The notes under the pieces were generated by a model. That model had not been told where the DNA came from. It did not search any database and saw only the letters and a program-made list of their open reading frames with translations. A program made the translations under genes and the position numbers. A stretch of DNA of 64,000 bases from Domibacillus sp. PGB-M46 (GTDB taxonomy: Bacteria; Bacillota; Bacilli; Bacillales; Domibacillaceae): assembly GCF_022668875.1 (NCBI RefSeq), contig NZ_JAKGCR010000021.1, positions 1 through 64,000 of the forward strand, in the 5' to 3' direction. Shown in pieces: positions 35,205 through 44,926 of this stretch; the stretch's first letter is position 1; every line of letters begins with the position of its first letter.

Positions 35205-36752
35205 GTGGTGATTACGTACAAACATGAACCATTTACGGATTTTTCAAGAGAAGAAAACAAGCAGGCATTTAAAGAGGCGCTTGCCTATGTAAATACACAG
35301 CTTGGAAAAGAATACCCGCTTGTGATCGGGGGAGAGAAAATCACTTCGGATAAAAAAGCTGTTTCTATTAATCCAGCCCAAAAAGAAGAAGTGATTGGAA
35401 CGATTTCGTTAGCGGATAAAGAGCGCGCAGAACAAGCGATGCAGGCAGCACTGCAGGCCTTTGAAAAATGGAAAACAGCAGACCCGGAATTTCGTGCCAA
35501 TATCCTGTTCCGTGCAGCGGCGATCATTCGTCGCCGTAAGCATGAATTCTCCGGCTACCTTGTGAAAGAGGCAGGGAAGCCGTGGAAAGAAGCCGACGCA
35601 GATACAGCAGAAGCCATCGACTTTTTAGAGTATTATGCCCGCCAAATGATTGAACTAAAAAATGGCGCGCCGGTAGAAAGCCGTCCTGGTGAGAACAATA
35701 AATTTTCGTATATTCCATTAGGCGTTGGGGTCGTGATCTCGCCATTTAACTTCCCGCTTGCGATTATGGCCGGCACCGTCGTAGCCGCTATTGTCACAGG
35801 AAATACGGTTCTATTAAAACCAGCTGCCGCTACTCCGGTTATCGCTGCAAAGTTTGTAGAAGTAATGGAGCAGGCAGGATTGCCGGCAGGCGTGTTAAAT
35901 TATGTGCCGGGCAGCGGAGCAGAGATCGGCGACTATCTTGTTGACCATCCTAAAACACGCTTTGTTTCTTTTACAGGCTCCCGTGAAGTTGGATGCCGGA
36001 TTTATGAACGGGCTGCGAAAGTACATCCAGGACAAATCTGGTTAAAGCGTGTCATTGCTGAAATGGGCGGAAAAGATACCGTACTCGTGGATAAAGATGC
36101 GGACCTGGACTTGGCAGCTTCTTCGATCGTGTATTCTGCTTTCGGATTCTCCGGCCAGAAATGCTCAGCCGGCTCCCGGGCAGTTGTACACCAGGATGTG
36201 TATGACGAGGTACTTGAAAAAGCGGTTGCTTTAACAAAAACCCTGACACTGGGCAGCCCTGAAGAGAGCGGTACATATATGGGTCCTGTCATTGACGAGA
36301 GAGCATACAAAAAAATTATGGAATACATCGAAATTGGTAAGGAGGAAGGACGCCTTGTGGCCGGCGGTGAAGGAGATCAAACAAAAGGCTATTTTATTCA
36401 GCCAACGATTTTTGCGGATGTAAAAGAAAAAGACAGACTGATGCAGGAAGAAATTTTCGGTCCTGTAGTGGCTTTTTGCAAAGCGGATGATTTTGACCGC
36501 CTGCTGGCGATTGGAAACAACACAGAATACGGCTTAACGGGTGCACTGCTTTCCAAGAACCCTTATCATCTTGAGCGTGCGGAAAAAGAATTTCATGTAG
36601 GAAACCTGTATTTTAACCGGGGCTGTACGGGTGCCATTGTCGGCTACCAGCCATTTGGCGGTTTCAATATGTCGGGTACAGACTCTAAAGCAGGCAGCCC
36701 GGATTATTTGCTGCTGCATATGCAGGGAAAAACGATCTCGGAAACATTTTAA
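35205..36752 (+). CDS. rocA: L-glutamate gamma-semialdehyde dehydrogenase RocA
   Basis: 515 residues, the exact usual length, oxidising pyrroline-5-carboxylate/glutamate semialdehyde to glutamate with NAD. Catalytic cysteine in [10 protein letters not shown], general base in AEMGGKDT, and [11 protein letters not shown] for the cofactor. The GTG at 35205 follows GGAGG by 8 bases (a second GTG follows directly). The frame continues upstream into the sigma-54 promoter, which is not coding. Confidence 0.95.
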   Translation: MVITYKHEPFTDFSREENKQAFKEALAYVNTQLGKEYPLVIGGEKITSDKKAVSINPAQKEEVIGTISLADKERAEQAMQAALQAFEKWKTADPEFRANILFRAAAIIRRRKHEFSGYLVKEAGKPWKEADADTAEAIDFLEYYARQMIELKNGAPVESRPGENNKFSYIPLGVGVVISPFNFPLAIMAGTVVAAIVTGNTVLLKPAAATPVIAAKFVEVMEQAGLPAGVLNYVPGSGAEIGDYLVDHPKTRFVSFTGSREVGCRIYERAAKVHPGQIWLKRVIAEMGGKDTVLVDKDADLDLAASSIVYSAFGFSGQKCSAGSRAVVHQDVYDEVLEKAVALTKTLTLGSPEESGTYMGPVIDERAYKKIMEYIEIGKEEGRLVAGGEGDQTKGYFIQPTIFADVKEKDRLMQEEIFGPVVAFCKADDFDRLLAIGNNTEYGLTGALLSKNPYHLERAEKEFHVGNLYFNRGCTGAIVGYQPFGGFNMSGTDSKAGSPDYLLLHMQGKTISETF

Positions 36753-36757
36753 GTAAA

Positions 36758-36798
36758 AAAGCATCTGTATATCCGGCTGGTGTACAGATGCAGTTTTT
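36758..36798 (+). terminator. Hairpin between rocA and rocD
   Basis: GCATCTGTA and TACAGATGC pair and are followed by AGTTTTT. It is a moderate terminator and may reduce read-through into rocD. Confidence 0.7.
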
Positions 36799-36833
36799 CG
36801 AATTGAATCAAACAACTAATAGGGGGAACGAAC

Positions 36834-38036
36834 ATGGCAATATCAATGACACATTCAGAAAAAGTGATTCAGCAAACAGAAGAATTTGGCGCCCATAACT
36901 ATCATCCGCTGCCGATCGTCGTTTCGGAGGCGGAAGGTGTTTGGATAAAAGACCCGGAGGGCAGCCGTTATATGGATATGCTGAGTGCGTACTCCGCGGT
37001 AAACCAGGGGCATCGCCATCCGAAAATCATTCAGGCGCTGAAAGACCAGGCAGACCGGGTTACTCTGACTTCTCGTGCTTTTCACAATGACCAGCTCGGA
37101 CCCTGGTATGAAAAAATCTGCACGCTGACGAGAAAAGAAATGGCTCTTCCGATGAATACAGGGGCCGAAGCTGTAGAAACAGCGATCAAAGCTGCCCGCC
37201 GCTGGGGCTATGAAGTAAAAGGGATTGCAGACAACCGGGCTGAAATCATCGCGTGCATCGGAAACTTCCATGGCCGTACAATGGCAGCGGTTTCTCTTTC
37301 TTCAGAAGCAGAATATCAAAGAGGGTTTGGACCGATGCTTCCGGGCATTAAGCTGATTCCATATGGCAATCTTGAAGCACTGAAAGCAGCGATCACACCG
37401 CAGACAGCTGCTTTTATCATAGAGCCGATCCAGGGAGAAGCTGGAATTATTGTGCCGCCGGCAGGGTTTTTAAAGGAAGCGGCTGCTTTATGTAAAGAAA
37501 ATAATGTCTTATTTATTGCTGATGAAATCCAGGTAGGCCTGGGACGGACAGGCCGTCTGTTTGCCTGTGAGTGGGAAGGTGTAGAACCGGATATGCTGAT
37601 TCTTGGAAAAGCACTGGGCGGCGGAGTATTCCCAATTTCCTGTGTGGTCGCTAACGCCGGTATCTTAGGCGTTTTCAATGCCGGATCTCATGGCTCGACA
37701 TTTGGAGGCAATCCGCTTGCTTGTGCGGTATCAACTGCTTCTCTTGATGTGATTGAAGAAGAACAGCTTGTGCAGCGTTCAGAAGAGCTCGGCAATTATT
37801 TGAAAGAGCAGCTTTCAAGTATCGATCATCCTTCTATTAAAGAGGTAAGAGGACGCGGACTGTTTATTGGGATGGAATTGAATGAGCCCGCCCGTCCATA
37901 CTGTGAACAGCTGAAGGAAAAAGGGCTGTTGTGTAAAGAAACACATGAAACCGTAATTCGCTTTGCACCTCCTTTGGTCATTTCCAGAGAAGAATTAGAC
38001 TGGGCCATTGACAAGATCAAGCAGGTATTTGCTTAA
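36834..38036 (+). CDS. rocD: Ornithine aminotransferase RocD
   Basis: 400 residues, PLP-dependent class III aminotransferase converting ornithine to glutamate semialdehyde, which RocA then oxidises. The PLP lysine lies in LGKALGGG, with [11 protein letters not shown] before it and [20 protein letters not shown] in the substrate region. AGGGGGAAC precedes the ATG. It shares the rocA transcription unit, perhaps with partial termination between. Confidence 0.95.
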   Translation: MAISMTHSEKVIQQTEEFGAHNYHPLPIVVSEAEGVWIKDPEGSRYMDMLSAYSAVNQGHRHPKIIQALKDQADRVTLTSRAFHNDQLGPWYEKICTLTRKEMALPMNTGAEAVETAIKAARRWGYEVKGIADNRAEIIACIGNFHGRTMAAVSLSSEAEYQRGFGPMLPGIKLIPYGNLEALKAAITPQTAAFIIEPIQGEAGIIVPPAGFLKEAAALCKENNVLFIADEIQVGLGRTGRLFACEWEGVEPDMLILGKALGGGVFPISCVVANAGILGVFNAGSHGSTFGGNPLACAVSTASLDVIEEEQLVQRSEELGNYLKEQLSSIDHPSIKEVRGRGLFIGMELNEPARPYCEQLKEKGLLCKETHETVIRFAPPLVISREELDWAIDKIKQVFA

Positions 38037-38206
38037 GGGTAAGCTTCATAAATAAGGAAGGCTTGTTTTGAGCTGTTTATGAAAAAAATACCATTTTATA
38101 AGCGGCTTCCCATTTATAAAGTCTGATAGGGTTATATGTCATAAGGTGCATGTAAAGATCTCTTCACTAAATAAGAATAAGAGAAGAAGGAACGAGGAAA
38201 AGAAGC

Positions 38207-38719
38207 ATGGATGCGAAATATTGCAGGGAGTCAAAGGTGATACGAACAACGAGAGTATTTCCCAGTGATGTGAATAATCATAATACATTGTTTGGCGGCC
38301 GGTTAATGAATCATTTGGATCAAGTTGCCTCCACATCCGCAGCACGCCACAGCCGGAGAGACTGTGTAACAGCATCGGCCGATTCAATTGATTTTTGGAA
38401 TCCGATTCAAACAACCGACTCGGTTTGTTTTGAATCTTATGTATCATGGACCGGCGTATCCTCCATGGAGGTATTTGTAAAGATCATTACAGAGGACTTG
38501 AAAAGCGGGAAAAGAAAAATCGCAGCGACTGCATTATTAAACTTTGTAGCACTGGACCAGCATAAAAAACCGACACCCGTTCCAAAGGTGATTCCTGAAA
38601 CAGAAGAAGAAAAAAGATTGAATGAAAGTGCTGCCGAGCGTGCCAGAATGAGAAAAGAAAGAAAGAAAAAAAGTCAAGAATTAACCGTTTTTATTACCAC
38701 TGATCATCCTTGGGACTGA
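38207..38719 (+). CDS. Hotdog-fold acyl-CoA thioesterase
   Basis: 170 residues. The motif NNHNTLFGGRLMNHLDQVASTSAARHS is the YciA/YkhA thioesterase active-site region (asparagine and the following aspartate), followed by a beta-sheet hotdog core and a lysine/arginine-rich C-terminal helix (about 140-160). It hydrolyses acyl-CoA; the chain length is unknown. Alone on its strand between rocD and a small hypothetical gene. Confidence 0.88.
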   Translation: MDAKYCRESKVIRTTRVFPSDVNNHNTLFGGRLMNHLDQVASTSAARHSRRDCVTASADSIDFWNPIQTTDSVCFESYVSWTGVSSMEVFVKIITEDLKSGKRKIAATALLNFVALDQHKKPTPVPKVIPETEEEKRLNESAAERARMRKERKKKSQELTVFITTDHPWD

Positions 38720-38752
38720 TTCAAATACATTTGGGGAGAAAAAGATATTGCA

Positions 38753-39052
38753 ATGATCAAAAACTGCTCAAGTTTTCAAGAAATGAAACGCTGCTTTGAA
38801 GAAAACGCTGATATTGTACAGGAAATTGACGAAATTCATATTGTGGAAGAAGGCTTTACCGACTTAACGTATAAACTGTACGCGCCCGATTCTATTACCT
38901 TCTCCAATAAAACGTATTATAGGCTGGCCAAGTATCAAAAATGGCTGACCGTTTACTTTGACGAAAAAGCAGACAAGATTTTAAAAATGGAATATGGCAT
39001 GATCGGCTCTAAATGGAAAGAGCATAGCTGGGCAAAAACAGTCAGCAGCTGA
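38753..39052 (+). CDS. Small hypothetical protein
   Basis: 99 residues, soluble, no family recognised. The N-terminal half is acidic helix (MKRCFEENADIVQEIDEI), the rest beta-like with many aromatics (YYRLAKYQKWLTVYFDEK). GGGGAG lies rather far (15 bases) before the ATG. It follows the thioesterase gene by 33 bases and may share its transcript. Confidence 0.65.
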   Translation: MIKNCSSFQEMKRCFEENADIVQEIDEIHIVEEGFTDLTYKLYAPDSITFSNKTYYRLAKYQKWLTVYFDEKADKILKMEYGMIGSKWKEHSWAKTVSS

Positions 39053-39364
39053 TCCGCCAGCTTATTGGAATAACAGAGACAAAAAACATATAGAAGCTAA
39101 CGGCAGCTAAAGAGGTTTGGCTGTAAGGGAGGCTTTCTTGACATACTAACGGAAGCGATTTCAAATTTGTGAAAATCAGACTCTAAAGCGAGAGTCATTT
39201 ATCATGCTCAATTAAAACAGTCATCATCCCGCAAAAGATTTTACGCAGGGAAGCAGATGAAACATAGACCCGGTTTGCGCTTTCTTCAGTGATTTGGCGC
39301 GAAGAAAGGCACTTGTTAAACAGATACGTATTTAAAACAAAACAAACTACTATGAGGTGAGAAT
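39053..39364. other. Leader/promoter region of rocG
   Basis: About 310 bases without a gene. TTGACA at 39139 may be a SigA -35. I looked for a -24/-12 sigma-54 element and found none that fits, in contrast to rocE and rocA. Confidence 0.4.
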
Positions 39365-40654
39365 ATGGCTATTATTAAAAAAACAGCACCAATTCCTAAA
39401 GAACAAAAGAAAAAAGAGAACGTCAGCTTATTCCGGTCAACGCAAGAAATTATTCATCAAGCGCTTACAGAGTTAGGGTACTCAGAATCTTTGTATGAGC
39501 TGCTAAAAGAGCCGATGCGGATGATGACTGTTCGGATTCCGGTAAGAATGGATAACGGAGAAGTAAAAGTATTTACCGGTTACCGTGCACAGCACAATGA
39601 TGCGGTCGGACCTACAAAGGGCGGCGTCCGCTTTCATCCTCATGTGACAGAAGAAGAAGTAAAAGCGTTATCCGTATGGATGACGTTAAAATGCGGTATT
39701 ACGAACCTTCCTTATGGAGGAGGAAAAGGCGGCATTATCTGCGATCCGCAGCAAATGTCAATGAGAGAGCTTGAACAATTAAGCCGCGGATACGTACGAG
39801 CCATCAGCCAGATTGTAGGTCCGTCAAAAGATATTCCAGCTCCAGATGTTTACACAAATTCACAGATTATGGCCTGGATGCTTGATGAATACAGCCACAT
39901 CCGTGAATTCGATTCACCTGGATTTATTACAGGAAAGCCTTTAGTACTCGGAGGATCACATGGAAGAGAAACAGCGACTGCCCAAGGGGTTATGATTTGT
40001 ATCGAAGAAGCTTTAAATAAAAAAGGGATTGAATTAAAAGGTGCCCGTGTGGTTATACAGGGATTTGGGAATGCCGGCAGCTTCTTGGCTAAATTCCTGC
40101 ATGCAGAAGGTGCAAAAATTATTGGCGTTTCCGACGTGTTTGGTGGCATTTACGAGCCGGAAGGGCTGGATATTCCGTATTTGCTGGACCGCCGGGACAG
40201 CTTTGGCAATATCACCAATCTTTTTGAAGACACGATCACCAACCAAGAGCTGCTGGAGCTTGACTGTGATATCCTAGTTCCCGCTGCTATTTCGAATCAA
40301 ATTACAGAAGAAAATGCAGACAGAATTAAAGCATCCGTTGTGGTGGAAGCAGCAAATGGCCCAACTACGCTGGAGGCTACCAAAATATTAAGCGAACGCA
40401 ATGTGCTGCTTGTGCCAGATATACTGGCGAGTTCGGGCGGGGTGACGGTTTCTTACTTTGAGTGGGTTCAAAATAATCAAGGCTATTACTGGACAGAGGA
40501 AGAAGTCATGGAAAAGCTTCAAAAAGTGATGGTTTCATCATTTGAAAATATCTATCAAACGTCAAAATCTTTACAGGTTGATATGCGCCTGGCTGCTTAT
40601 ATGGTCGGAATCAGACGTGTAGCAGAAGCTTCAACGTTCCGGGGCTGGGTTTGA
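39365..40654 (+). CDS. rocG: NAD-dependent glutamate dehydrogenase RocG/GudB type
   Basis: 429 residues. The catalytic region reads KCGITNLPYGGGKGGI, with PAPDVYTNSQIMAWMLDEYS and the Rossmann motif VVIQGFGNAGS. It deaminates glutamate to 2-oxoglutarate and would close the arginine-to-TCA route begun by rocF, rocD and rocA. GAGGTGA precedes the ATG. RocG and GudB cannot be separated by sequence alone here; proximity to the roc genes favours RocG. Confidence 0.9.
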   Translation: MAIIKKTAPIPKEQKKKENVSLFRSTQEIIHQALTELGYSESLYELLKEPMRMMTVRIPVRMDNGEVKVFTGYRAQHNDAVGPTKGGVRFHPHVTEEEVKALSVWMTLKCGITNLPYGGGKGGIICDPQQMSMRELEQLSRGYVRAISQIVGPSKDIPAPDVYTNSQIMAWMLDEYSHIREFDSPGFITGKPLVLGGSHGRETATAQGVMICIEEALNKKGIELKGARVVIQGFGNAGSFLAKFLHAEGAKIIGVSDVFGGIYEPEGLDIPYLLDRRDSFGNITNLFEDTITNQELLELDCDILVPAAISNQITEENADRIKASVVVEAANGPTTLEATKILSERNVLLVPDILASSGGVTVSYFEWVQNNQGYYWTEEEVMEKLQKVMVSSFENIYQTSKSLQVDMRLAAYMVGIRRVAEASTFRGWV

Positions 40655-40687
40655 AAAAGAACAAGAGAGGACGTTTCCTATTAAGAA

Positions 40688-40724
40688 AGGAGCCCATACG
40701 TTAAATAGTATGGGCTCCTCTTTT
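40688..40724. terminator. Terminator of rocG
   Basis: AGGAGCCCATAC and GTATGGGCTCCT pair around GTTAAATA and are followed by CTTTT. Confidence 0.85.
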
Positions 40725-40747
40725 GATTTAGGAATCAAGGTGCTTTT

Positions 40748-41101
40748 TCAATTTTTTCGAAAATCAAACACATCATGAGGGACATCCAGCCGATGACCAT
40801 TAATGATGACTGTATCCTGATCCAGCCATTTTATCAAGGCTTGTTGCTCATGATAATTCCAGTAAATATTTTTTGGCTTTTTGTTTTCTCTATTAAAATG
40901 TAATTCACCGCGAACCGCAAAATCAGTAGTGGCTCCTCCACTAGAAACATAAGCTTTGACGGTATAGTCTCCATTTGGAGAATCTGCTTCTGAAATGAAA
41001 TCGCCCTTTGGCAAACGGCCCATATCAAAAAAAGCCCAGTAAATACCGTATCCTAATAAGATCAAGAGGAGCAGAGGGATAATTATTTTCTTTTGTCTCA
41101 A
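40748..41101 (-). CDS. DUF5412 family protein
   Basis: 117 residues with one N-terminal membrane anchor (IIIPLLLLILLGYGIYWAFF) and an external domain carrying FDMGRLPKGDFISEADSPNG, GGATTDFAVRGEL and NGHRLDVPHD, which match DUF5412 as I know it. Function unknown. The ATG lies after GGAAAAG. Single gene convergent with rocG. Confidence 0.8.
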   Translation of the reverse strand: MRQKKIIIPLLLLILLGYGIYWAFFDMGRLPKGDFISEADSPNGDYTVKAYVSSGGATTDFAVRGELHFNRENKKPKNIYWNYHEQQALIKWLDQDTVIINGHRLDVPHDVFDFRKN

Positions 41102-41425
41102 TTCTTTTCCTCCAAAAATTCAGCTCTAAAATAGTTCTTTTCAGTACAATTTTTGATTATACGTGAAGAGGCTGGATCTGAATATGGACTAAACTGAAAA
41201 AGTAAGAAAAGTTTACTGATATATATACAGTTGCCGATATATGGAATACTTTACTGGTTGATACAGGTAACTTCTAATGGATAATATGCATGAAACATAT
41301 GACTAATAGGCATTATTCACTTTAGGTTTTCATTTGTATAGTAGAGATGTTAGATAAAGCAAAACGTACAAAAGCAGCTCACACATGAAATAGATGATTA
41401 TGTCATTTTGGTTTTGGGGGAAAGG

Positions 41426-41539
41426 ATAAAAGTTGTGGCACCTAAGTCTTTTACCTACCGTGATGGAAATAAAGCAGTTCTTTTATTGCACGGGTTTACA
41501 GGAGATACGATTGATGTAAGCCTTAAATTAAAAGCATGA
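41426..41539 (+). pseudogene. Carboxylesterase (Est/YvaK type) N-terminal relic
   Basis: Reads KVVAPKSFTYRDG then NKAVLLLHGFTGDTIDV, the start of Est30-type carboxylesterases with the oxyanion motif HGFTG, then leaves homology and stops at TGA. The expected start codon is ATA instead of ATG, directly after GGGGGAAAGG. About 37 of some 250 residues remain, and a terminator hairpin follows. Confidence 0.75.
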
Positions 41540-41566
41540 TTCCTGCTAGGAATCATGCTTTTTTTG
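41531..41566 (+). terminator. Terminator hairpin after the esterase relic
   Basis: AAAGCATGATTCCT and AGGAATCATGCTTT pair around GCT and end in T7. It overlaps the last codons of the relic frame. Confidence 0.88.
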
Positions 41567-41733
41567 TTGTCCGTGTTAAAAAAGGGTTCAACAAAGCTGT
41601 CGGTATCAGTGGTTTCTTACATCATATTTTTCATTCGGTTTGCGATGATTTAAAATAGATGGGTACACATTGATTTACAGCTAATATATTTAAACAGATT
41701 GTTCACCACTTTAAAGAGGATTTGATAAGCAGT

Positions 41734-42447
41734 ATGGAACAACCTTTATTGAAAGTCGAAAACATAGAGATTTCCAGCGTTGAGGGCAGGCAGGCTAAAC
41801 CGCTTGTTCGAGATGTGTCATTTGAGCTGTACAGGGGAGAGATGGTCGCTTTAACAGGACCGAGCGGCTGTGGAAAAAGTGTAACCGCTCATGCACTGGC
41901 TGGGATGCTCGAAAAGAGCTGTATGGTCACCAGTGGACATATTTATTATAAAGGACAGCCTATTATGTGCAATGACGAAGCAGGCTGGCAGCAGCTGCGC
42001 GGCCGGGAAATTGCGCTTTTGATCCAGCACTCGCTTAACGGGTTAGATCCGATCCGTACGGTGAAAAAGCAAATGGTTGAGACGCTGAACCAAACAAAAA
42101 AGCGGCCTAAAAAAGAAGCTGCCGCCTGCCTGCATACACTTTTAACACAAGTCGGTTTTGTGGAGCCGGAAGCCATTTTATCTGCTTATCCGTTTGAACT
42201 CAGCGGAGGCATGCGCCAGCGTGTGCTGCTGGCTATGATGCTGAGCCTGGAGCCTAAACTTTTAATTGCCGATGAACCGACTACCGCGCTCGATGTCATT
42301 AATAGGGAAAAGGTATTAAGGCTTTTTAAAAAGCTTCAAGCCGAATTAGGGCTGACAATTTTGCTTATTTCCCATGATCACGATAGTGTAAGCCGATTTG
42401 CTGACCGGGTCGTGCAGATGAAGGAAGGAGGGCTGGTACATATATGA
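41734..42447 (+). CDS. ABC transporter ATPase (NikD/DppD type)
   Basis: 237 residues. Walker [10 protein letters not shown] (42-50), signature LSGGMRQR, Walker B LLIADEPTTALD and H-loop SHDHDS. It belongs to the nickel/oligopeptide subfamily. No permease or binding-protein gene is adjacent; the only matching set in the window is the B12-controlled operon at 21-24 kb, which lacks ATPases. The ATG at 41734 is the first ATG; a TTG at 41722 is only one base from the ribosome binding site. Confidence 0.88.
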   Translation: MEQPLLKVENIEISSVEGRQAKPLVRDVSFELYRGEMVALTGPSGCGKSVTAHALAGMLEKSCMVTSGHIYYKGQPIMCNDEAGWQQLRGREIALLIQHSLNGLDPIRTVKKQMVETLNQTKKRPKKEAAACLHTLLTQVGFVEPEAILSAYPFELSGGMRQRVLLAMMLSLEPKLLIADEPTTALDVINREKVLRLFKKLQAELGLTILLISHDHDSVSRFADRVVQMKEGGLVHI

Positions 42448-43229
42448 TTCTCGAACTTCAAAATGTCACAAAGGAATACACGAAGCGGAGAGGGCTGTTT
42501 AAGCCAGCCGCTTCGTTTAAAGCGGTTCATGGAGTCAGCTTCTCCATTGCAAAAGGAGAAAGCATGGGGCTTGTGGGAGAAAGCGGCTGCGGAAAAAGCA
42601 CGCTGGCCAAGCTGATTATGAATATGGAATCTCCTACATCAGGGCAAATCAAAGTAAAAGGACAGCCGGTTGGCAGAAGAGGGAAAGACACATACATATA
42701 CAAGCATGCTCAGCTTGTTCTTCAGGATGCCTCCTCTTCTTTATATCCGGGTATGTGTGTAAGGGAGGTACTGGAAGAGCCTTTACGGAACTTTCATTCT
42801 TTCGATAAAGAAGGCCGTTTAGCGGCATGCAGAGAACTGCTCGATTTAGTAGGCCTTGATGCTTCCTTTTTGTCTCGATATCCGCATGGGCTGAGCGGGG
42901 GACAGAAGCAGCGGGTTTGTATCGCGAAAGCATTAGCCGCCCGGCCGGATTTAATTATTTTTGATGAATCAATCGCGAGCCTTGACCCGCCTTCACAAAA
43001 CGCGATTGTTCGTATGCTGAAGCAGGTTCAAAAACAGCAGCAAATCGCCTTTTTATTTATTACGCATGACCTTCAATCGGCCGAGCAGCTTTGTGGCCGC
43101 ATCATGGTCATGTATGAAGGAGAGATTATTGAAACGGTTCAACCAGGGAATCACCGGAGCTTCAGTCATCCTTACACCCGCTTGCTTTTTCAGTCACGGC
43201 TAAATGAAAAAGCTGAACAGCTTATTTAG
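42444..43229 (+). CDS. ABC transporter ATPase (NikE/DppF type)
   Basis: 261 residues. Walker A GESGCGKST (44-52), signature LSGGQKQR, Walker B LIIFDESIASLD (DES instead of the usual DEP) and H-loop THDLQS. The C-terminal HPYTRLLFQS extension is typical of the oligopeptide/nickel F-type subunits. It overlaps its partner by 4 bases (ATGA), so the two ATPases are coupled. Likely mates of the permeases at 22.6-24.4 kb (inference). Confidence 0.88.
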   Translation: MILELQNVTKEYTKRRGLFKPAASFKAVHGVSFSIAKGESMGLVGESGCGKSTLAKLIMNMESPTSGQIKVKGQPVGRRGKDTYIYKHAQLVLQDASSSLYPGMCVREVLEEPLRNFHSFDKEGRLAACRELLDLVGLDASFLSRYPHGLSGGQKQRVCIAKALAARPDLIIFDESIASLDPPSQNAIVRMLKQVQKQQQIAFLFITHDLQSAEQLCGRIMVMYEGEIIETVQPGNHRSFSHPYTRLLFQSRLNEKAEQLI

Positions 43230-43422
43230 CTGCAAGCGAAAAAGGACGATGTATAATGGATTTTTCACAGAAAAGCTAGGCGGGAAATTTCTTTGCCGCT
43301 GAATACAAGTAGATGAATCTACAAACGTACGAAAGATTGAGGGGAGCGTGGAATGGTACAAAAAGTTGTTCAAGGAATGGGATTAAATTTACCTAACTTC
43401 GCATAATAACTTCGAGGTGAAT

Positions 43423-43566
43423 ATGATGGCTGAATTAGACATTTTGAAATGCCCAAGCTGCAAATGGGAAGGCCAGTTTGAGGAAACAGAATTGGATGAA
43501 AGAGTAACAGAAGATGGTTCTTATTGGGAGCATTATTGCCCTAAATGCAAAACAGTCATTGGTTGA
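43423..43566 (+). CDS. Very small zinc-ribbon protein
   Basis: 47 residues with two cysteine pairs, CPSC near the start and CPKC near the end, separated by about 27 acidic residues: a minimal zinc ribbon. GAGGTGA lies upstream of two adjacent ATGs (43423 and 43426). No family name can be given; similar small proteins bind zinc or attach to RNA polymerase or ribosomes. Confidence 0.7.
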   Translation: MMAELDILKCPSCKWEGQFEETELDERVTEDGSYWEHYCPKCKTVIG

Positions 43567-43880
43567 GTATCCTACAGGGTAGGATGTTTTTTGAGAAGTG
43601 AAAACGTTGTCTCCTGAATGACCGGTCTGTGGAACCGGTAGATAAAAACCCGGTGCTTATTTTTGCTTAACGGACATTAAGAATACTGGAGCGCTTTATT
43701 GCTTATCTAGGTGCTTGCTCTCAGCTTCTTGTTTAAAGGTATAAAAGCTTAGACACAAGCTCTCCTGGTTGTTCATCAATTAAACTTGTTATTCTTATAA
43801 ACCAAGAAGATAAAATCAAAAACAAAAGGCACTCTGTTTAGTGCCTTTTGTTTTTGATAAAGTATTAAAATGTCATTCTG
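43567..43880. other. Intergenic region with terminator
   Basis: About 310 bases with no gene seen. The only clear element is the terminator at 43815-43858. Confidence 0.5.
43815..43858. terminator. Bidirectional terminator before Mn catalase 3' end
   Basis: ATCAAAAACAAAAGGCACT and its complement pair around a six-base loop, with A/T runs on both sides. Confidence 0.85.
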
Positions 43881-44723
43881 TCATTTAGAAGAAACTTTTT
43901 TAGCATCTAGATCGTGGTGGAGAGCTGGGGAAGGAATCTCCGGATTAGGGATTTGCCCTTTTGGAGATGGATTTGCCAGATAGACATAATCTCCTGTTCC
44001 ATCCGGTGCACTTCCTGTGGCCCAAAGACCTGTAGAAGAAGCTGTTCCTTCTGAAAGATCCCAGAATTCATAAGCATGAGGCTGTGCTTCCTGCTCCGCC
44101 TCAGCAGGGAATGAGGCAGGCACCACTACGCCATTTTTCTCTTCAAGTTCTTGGATAGCAGCCATCCACTGATATTGATGATACCGGTCGCGTGCGAGCA
44201 TTTTCCGGAATACAGTACGAACACCTTCATCTTTTGTCATATGGTATAGGCGTGCAACCTGCAGGCGCCCTTGAGATTCAGCATGCAGGTTGGAGCGCAT
44301 ATCAGCCAGCAGGTTGCCGCTCGCTACAATATAGTTTCCGTTCCACGGCACACCGTTTGAATTGGTCGGCAGGCCGCCAAGTCCGCTGACAAGCAGATGC
44401 TGTGGGTTAATACCGCCCATGATAGCAGCAATAGCTGGATCTTCCGCTGCTTCGGCCTGTGCTTCCGGCGATGCCCCGTCTAGGAGCTGGCTGATCAGGG
44501 CACAAAGCATTTCGACATGGCCGATTTCCTCTGTACCGATATCCATCAGCATATCCTTATATTTTTCTTCTCCACGGCAGTTAAACCCTTGAAAGAGATA
44601 TTGCATCATGACAGTCATTTCTCCAAACTGGCCGCCGAGCACCTCTTGAATCTGGCGGGCAAGCATTGGATCTGGACGTTCAACTTTTACCTCGAACTGA
44701 AGTTCTTTTTGATGGCGGAACAT
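43881..44723 (-). CDS. Manganese catalase
   Basis: 280 residues, dinuclear Mn catalase removing H2O2. The four-helix ligands are visible: glutamate in GGQFGEMTVMMQYL (E35), E66 and H69 in TEEIGHVEM, and the histidine of SNLHAESQGR. The C-terminal extension carries EFWDLSEG, the inter-subunit wrap of the Bacillus general-stress catalases (YdbD type). AGGAGGA precedes the ATG, and a SigB-like promoter lies about 60 bases upstream. Confidence 0.94.
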   Translation of the reverse strand: MFRHQKELQFEVKVERPDPMLARQIQEVLGGQFGEMTVMMQYLFQGFNCRGEEKYKDMLMDIGTEEIGHVEMLCALISQLLDGASPEAQAEAAEDPAIAAIMGGINPQHLLVSGLGGLPTNSNGVPWNGNYIVASGNLLADMRSNLHAESQGRLQVARLYHMTKDEGVRTVFRKMLARDRYHQYQWMAAIQELEEKNGVVVPASFPAEAEQEAQPHAYEFWDLSEGTASSTGLWATGSAPDGTGDYVYLANPSPKGQIPNPEIPSPALHHDLDAKKVSSK

Positions 44724-44779
44724 AATGAATCCTCCTTTTAGATGGGGGTTTTTCCCTTTATTTTCTTACCTTTCTTTCG

Positions 44780-44804
44780 TTACCCACTTTTTGGATGAAT
44801 CAAC
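44780..44804 (-). promoter_or_regulatory. SigB-type promoter of the Mn catalase gene
   Basis: On the minus strand, GTTGAT and GGGTAA are separated by 13 bases; the SigB consensus is GTTTAA-N12 to 15-GGGTAA. Position and product (general stress catalase) agree. Confidence 0.65.
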
Positions 44805-44926
44805 CACTTTTGTAAAAAAACTAAATAGGGCTAAAAGTTAACAATCTTTTTAATAAGGATCCATTCAAGAGGGGAGGAAAATAAACCCTGTTTCTTGAAT
44901 AAAAATTAAAAGGAGTTGGATAAACA

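Noticed and set aside
39053-39364. Sigma-54 promoter upstream of rocG
   Set aside because: The only candidate (TTGGCGC at about 39294) has no TTGC at the required distance.
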